NCBI GenBank assembly: GCA_000277445.1
Contig: AJWJ01000359.1
Location: forward strand, 1-24,431
DNA from: Polysphondylium violaceum
Lineage: Eukaryota > Evosea > Eumycetozoa > Dictyosteliales > Dictyosteliaceae
DNA: 24,431 nt
Direction: 5' to 3'
Shown here in pieces: positions 20,901 through 24,431 of this stretch (position 1 is the first letter of the stretch; each line of letters starts with the position of its first letter). The position numbers and the translations under genes are program-made. The notes below the pieces were generated by a model. It was not told the DNA's origin and did no database searches. It saw nothing but the letters and a program-made list of their open reading frames with translations.

Positions 20901-21438
20901 ATCACTTGAAGACTACAACTCTTATATCGATGTACTCAAATCTGAAATGGATGACGCTACAAACTCTGCCGATCTCATTCGTAAGGATATTCAAAATCTT
21001 AGAAACAAGTATGGTCATGTCAAGAGCGACCAAAAATGTGATATCTGCAATTATCCAGTGTTGACCAAACGTTTCTATTTGTTTTCTTGTCAACATGTTT
21101 TCCACTCTGATTGTTTGATCACTGAGATTACCAAACATGTAAATGGTGAGACTAGAGAGAGAATACGTGATTTACAAATGTCTGTTTCCGTGGGTGGTGG
21201 TTATAATAGTAGTTTGAATAATAATAACAATAATGTCTCTGCAAACACTGCCGATGCATTTTCATCAATGATGATCTCTTCAGAAGACCAAATCTCTCAA
21301 GAAGATATCGATAGAACCGATTTGGATAGATTGGTTGGTAAGGAATGTATTTATTGTGGTGATATCATGATTAGATCAATTGAAAAACCATTTGTTGGAA
21401 TTGATGAACAAGAAACATTGGCAAGTTGGGAAATTTAA
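17997..21438 (+). CDS. vps18: Vps18, HOPS/CORVET core subunit (four exons)
   Basis: Class C Vps protein, a core part of the HOPS and CORVET tethering complexes for late endosome, lysosome and vacuole fusion. Exons are 17997-18038, 18177-18426, 18507-18811 and 18883-21438; donors GTAAGT, GTACAT and GTATGT; phases 0, 1, 0; about 1,050 residues. The N-terminal half is the Pep3/Vps18 beta-propeller (IYKIFLDPSGQHLLISM; WIYGENIVYELKI), followed by clathrin-heavy-chain-like alpha-solenoid repeats from about residue 425. The C-terminus is a RING-H2: CDIC at 918, then CQHVFHSDC, then CIYCG at about 1021, with some 80 residues inserted between the halves. Poly-Gln tracts interrupt the propeller (about 19285-19340) and the solenoid (about 20170-20200). 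The start ATG gives MNSLNFDHIQDINL, and the ATGs at 18216 and 18575 are internal. AATAAA repeats follow the stop. Typical family length is about 970-1,000, and the excess is low complexity. Confidence 0.93.
18039..18176 (+). other. vps18 intron 1
   Basis: The donor GTAAGT follows codon 14 and the acceptor is ACAATAG. Phase 0, 138 bases, A-rich with several stops. Exon 2 opens with an AAT-GAT run. Confidence 0.75.
18427..18506 (+). other. vps18 intron 2
   Basis: The donor GTACAT follows GAAG and the acceptor is TAAATAG. Phase 1, 80 bases, and the join makes Glu. It leads into EIDFNRRPNEIYKIF, a conserved Vps18 stretch. Confidence 0.8.
18812..18882 (+). other. vps18 intron 3
   Basis: Donor GTATGT, acceptor ATATTTAG, phase 0, 71 bases. 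It carries a GTAGTAGTA repeat. Read-through would give a Val/Ile-rich tail that is not part of the protein. Confidence 0.82.
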
Positions 21439-21688
21439 AATACAAAATTATTATTATGTGATGTTTGTTAAATAAATAAATAAAATAAATGTTTATCATA
21501 GATATCTTTTTAAAACAAACTATATTTATTTAAATTTAATATAAAAAAAACCATTTTAGTGAAAGAAAACAATTAATTTTGTTATTGAATTTGAGAAAAA
21601 CAAACGTAAAATTGAACAAGCAAGGAGGGATCCATATTTACTAGATTTTGATCTTGGCTTTGATGTCTTTCTGATTAAACGAAAATGA
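21439..21688. other. Convergent 3' regions of vps18 and the next gene
   Basis: AATAAA repeats at 21471-21491 serve vps18. On the minus strand, 21600-21673 could hold a short extra terminal exon of the neighbouring gene (KDIKAKIKI before a stop), but the intron this needs would be only 38 bases. Confidence 0.5.
21471..21476 (+). terminator. Polyadenylation signal of vps18
   Basis: AATAAA lies 33 bases past the stop and is repeated twice more just downstream. Confidence 0.5.
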
Positions 21689-22784
21689 TTAATTAAAAAT
21701 GAAAATACTGTTACGACAGAACATAGAATCCATTTCATCAAAGACTCTATAACCGGATTCACTAGTGGCAGTTAATGTAACCGTAAATTCAGTGTTTATA
21801 GTAACAGCTTCGTCTTGATCATAAACTGACAGAAAATTATACTTCTGATAGCCCTTTGATGAATCTGATATGCCATATGGATGATGGTACATCCACTGTG
21901 TATTTGTGTTGAAGTATATAGCCTTGTTTCTGTCAAAGGTTTCACATGGGTATTCAAGAGTATTATATGGAGCAACTTGGTGATACAATACAACTCCATC
22001 AGTCTTAAATGTTCTCCAATTAATACTGAATTCTTCTATTAAATTAGATAAAGTTTCTGTGGTAGGGAAAAAAGTTCTATTTTTTTATATGAATATAAAA
22101 TTATGTTTCATTACCATTTCTTGCTGTAATTTTTTTTGAAACTAATTTGAAATTTTCATCTGTTGCGTCGGGTGAAGTGTACATGTGATATCCACCATTT
22201 ACATCAACGTAAAACTTTATCTTACTGATAAAAAACCCTTTGGTTGTACCATTATCAATCAAAATTTCTGGGACATTTACCAAGGCACGAGTAAATTCCA
22301 CATATCAATTGGTTCCCATCCATATAGAACACCAAATACACATCTTGGCCCATATCAAATGAGCCAAACGTTGATTCGAGTAAAAGAGATGGAGAGGCAT
22401 TGTTTGCCATGTGAAAGCAATAAGCACCGTTAATTTTATATGGGCAATCACTTTTGTTAAATGAACTAACCGGAGGGAATTCGGTGTGTGGATAGTACTC
22501 TTTTCTTGAAAAAGCAATTTTAATAAAAATTATCAGTATGTATGGTGGGAAAAAATGAAATAATACACACAAAATAATTCAATTTTTCCCACCACCAAGT
22601 ATTGAGTGGGATATGCTGTTAAACTTATTGATGTTGAAGGTGGGATAATTTTTTCAAAAACATTTTCTTTTTTTTTACAAATAGTACAATTTACATTTGC
22701 CGAAAGTGGATTAATTTTATCCAAGAATTACAATTTGTACTAAAGTTAATACTCTATCTATTTTATTATTATATTCCTAATCAT
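21689..22784 (-). pseudogene. Frame-disrupted gene for a probable secreted protein
   Basis: Three coding blocks on the minus strand fit together with good introns: up to 22567 (donor GTATTA), 22504-22115 (acceptor TTCAAG, donor GTAATG) and 22056-21689 (acceptor CTACCACAG). Phases are 2 then 1. The product is Cys-, Tyr- and Asn-rich and looks extracellular (CPYKINGAYCFHMANNASP; DGVVLYHQVAPYNTLEYPC; NTNTQWMYHHPYG). A hydrophobic stretch upstream (RVLTLVQIVILG), near an ATG at 22784, would suit a signal peptide. Two frame changes break it: one between that hydrophobic stretch and the first block (about 22715-22730), and one base near 22300 where FYMDGNQLI gives way to EFTRALVNVPEILI in the next frame. 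It may be a young pseudogene or a sequencing error. I do not recognise the family. Confidence 0.6.
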
Positions 22785-22807
22785 TTTTTCTGAATATATT
22801 TTCAAAA

Positions 22808-24417
22808 ATGATAGGGATTAAATCAATTGTATGTAGATTTTGTGCAGAGATATTTTGTCATACTTTTCTAACATAGATTTTAAAAGATTAAAAAAAATAG
22901 CAAATTATTTTTCAATAGAAAAATCAGTGTAATATCTCACCACATTATTCCCATTTTACTATTAATATGCATTGTAATATTGTTAAACAAGAATACAATT
23001 CATTTAAGTGAAAAGCCTCAAGTTTATACATTTGATTCTATCTTAGAACCAAGGTATTCTAACACACCAAAAGATGTTAATGTTAAAATATGGATTAACA
23101 ATCAAAAGAATCTGGATTTAGGAAATTTGGATTTTTTCCCACCCATAAAGCTAAGAGGGGGGCTCGACTTCAATTGGGAACCTGTATACATATATTCCAA
23201 ACTCAACTTTACAATCATCAATAATTTTTCAGATAGTACACTGATTCAATATTGGATTGACAACAAAGATCAAATAAGACGACCATATTTTTATCCTCCT
23301 TTTTATGTTATATCGCCTCAATCAATTGACAATGGAAATTTATTGTTCAACTTGGAAATTATCCCCGAGATAAGGGAAGTCGGACTGTATTATTGGAAAT
23401 TTATAAACTCATGGAATAATATGTATTATAGATCAACTTTAAATAACCCAAACTTTACTATTGCTTCAACTAGAAATGAAGTATTCTGGAGTTATGAATC
23501 ATCAACTCCTACTGATTATAAACAACAAGGACTATTAGTTTTGGTTTTGATTTTTTCTATATGTTTTTCAATACCAATGGTGTATTATACAAATCACCTT
23601 TTAATTGAAAAACAAAAGAAACATCATGCAATAGCAAACTTAATGGGTTATAGATCTTGGAAAATTTATTTGGCGGATTATTTTTCATTTTTTGTCTTAT
23701 TTTTCATTTGTTTTTTGTTGGTATTTTGTATTTCAATGTTTGCATCAGAATTTAAAGATAAAGCTGGGAAATTGTTTATTTTATGGTTTTTATATGGAGT
23801 TTCAATGATATCTTTTTCAGTATTTATTTCATCGTTTTTTTGGTCACCAATCAAATCAATGGTATTTAATTATATTTTTGTTTTCTTTGCACCATTAATA
23901 ATATTAGGTATTGTTTTTTTTTCAGATCATTCAATTAATAGTTATCTATTCTTTTTACCTATTTTTTCATTACAATTTGGAATAATTTATATTTTTATTT
24001 TTAATGAATTTATTACTGGTGGTGTATCAATTTTTGGAAAAATAATAGGATCATTAATAATTCAAAGTATTGTTTATTTTATTGTTGCACTTTATTTAAA
24101 TGATGTTTTACCAAAAGATTATGGATACACATATCATTGGACATATCCATATGGTTTTGTAAAAAGATATTTTAAAAAATTGTTTCACAAATCTCAAGAA
24201 ATTACAGATCAATCATTGTCAATCGATATACTAAATAATAGGTCAGATGTAGATGAAGATTGTAAAATAGAAAGAAAATTAGCATATGATTTAAATCAAT
24301 CATTTATTTTTAGATCAATGGATTTATGTAAAGTTTATAAAAATGGGAAAGAGGCATTAACTGATTTTAGTCTCACTGGTAAACAAGGTGAAGTAATTGG
24401 TTTATTAGGTCCAAATG
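22808..24417 (+). CDS. ABCA-type ABC transporter, 5' part (cut by window edge)
   Basis: Membrane transporter of the ABCA class, which moves lipids or related substrates using ATP. The model has exon 1 at 22808-22828 (ATG, MIGIKSI), donor GTATGT, intron 22829-22886 (58 bases, acceptor TTAAAAG), and exon 2 from 22887. That gives 517 residues so far. Transmembrane helix 1 is at about 26-41 (HIIPILLLICIVILL). An extracellular loop of about 175 residues with several N-glycosylation sequons follows. A cluster of five or six helices spans about 220-415, with the EKE-like coupling segment IEKQKKHHAIANLMGY after the first. The nucleotide-binding domain begins at about 488 (LCKVYKNGKEALTDF) and the exon ends in GLLGPNG, inside Walker A. 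The frame is open upstream of TTG 22980, so the start is not there. The start exon is inferred. Whether it is a half or full transporter cannot be seen. Confidence 0.85.
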
Positions 24418-24431
24418 GTATGTAGCTTTTG
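24418..24431 (+). other. Intron of the ABC transporter gene, start only
   Basis: GTATGT follows CCAAATG in phase 1, so an intron divides Walker A between GPN and the rest. Read-through meets a TAG two codons later. The acceptor lies beyond the window. Confidence 0.75.

Noticed and set aside
1-24431. tRNA, rRNA and class I small RNA genes
   Set aside because: No cloverleaf, TTCGA box, rRNA core motif or dictyostelid upstream element was recognised by eye. A covariance-model scan would be decisive.

Overview
The window is nuclear DNA from a social amoeba (dictyostelid, Dictyostelium/Polysphondylium type). This is inferred from the extreme A+T richness outside genes, homopolymer A and T runs, short GT..AG introns of about 55-120 bases, CAA and AAT codon runs that give poly-Gln and poly-Asn inside proteins, AATAAA just after stops, and the gene content: a Roco kinase of Pats1 architecture and a bZIP protein with the dictyostelid NREAAQLFRQRQK basic region. 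No database search was possible. Several genes start or continue through introns, so the longest open frames misplace their starts. I rebuilt exon joins from splice-site sequence and reading phase. || Layout. 82-8761 (minus): a three-exon gene for a Pats1-like Roco kinase of about 2,833 residues. Its order is an N-terminal ubiquitin/RA-like segment, a degenerate RhoGAP-like domain, PH-GRAM, a myotubularin-like pseudophosphatase, leucine-rich repeats, Roc GTPase, COR, a TKL kinase and WD40 repeats. 8762-13873: about 5 kb with few coding signals, unusually long for such a compact genome. It holds a tentative small multi-exon membrane-protein gene (about 9992-10364, minus), a TATA plus oligo-dT promoter and a spliced leader on the plus strand (10440-10700), G/T-rich elements and one perfect hairpin (12368-12400). 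|| 13874-15187 (plus): an RGS-domain protein whose RGS fold is split by a large low-complexity insertion. 15325-16309 (minus, convergent): a two-exon bZIP factor. 16560-17680: a decayed, unidentified coding relic with Cys-pair and Gln-rich fragments. 17997-21438 (plus): four-exon vps18, a HOPS/CORVET subunit. 21689-22784 (minus, convergent): a frame-disrupted gene for a probable secreted protein. 22808 to the right edge (plus): the 5' part of an ABCA-type transporter, cut by the window inside an intron that splits its Walker A motif. || The genes do not form an operon. By theme, two belong to signalling (Roco kinase, RGS regulator of heterotrimeric G proteins), one to transcription (bZIP) and two to membrane and trafficking functions (Vps18, ABC transporter). 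I see no tRNA, rRNA, CRISPR array or intact mobile element. The least explained parts are the long plus-strand leader region at 10.4-13.9 kb, the decayed relic at 16.6-17.7 kb and the pseudo-enzyme domains in the Roco protein.
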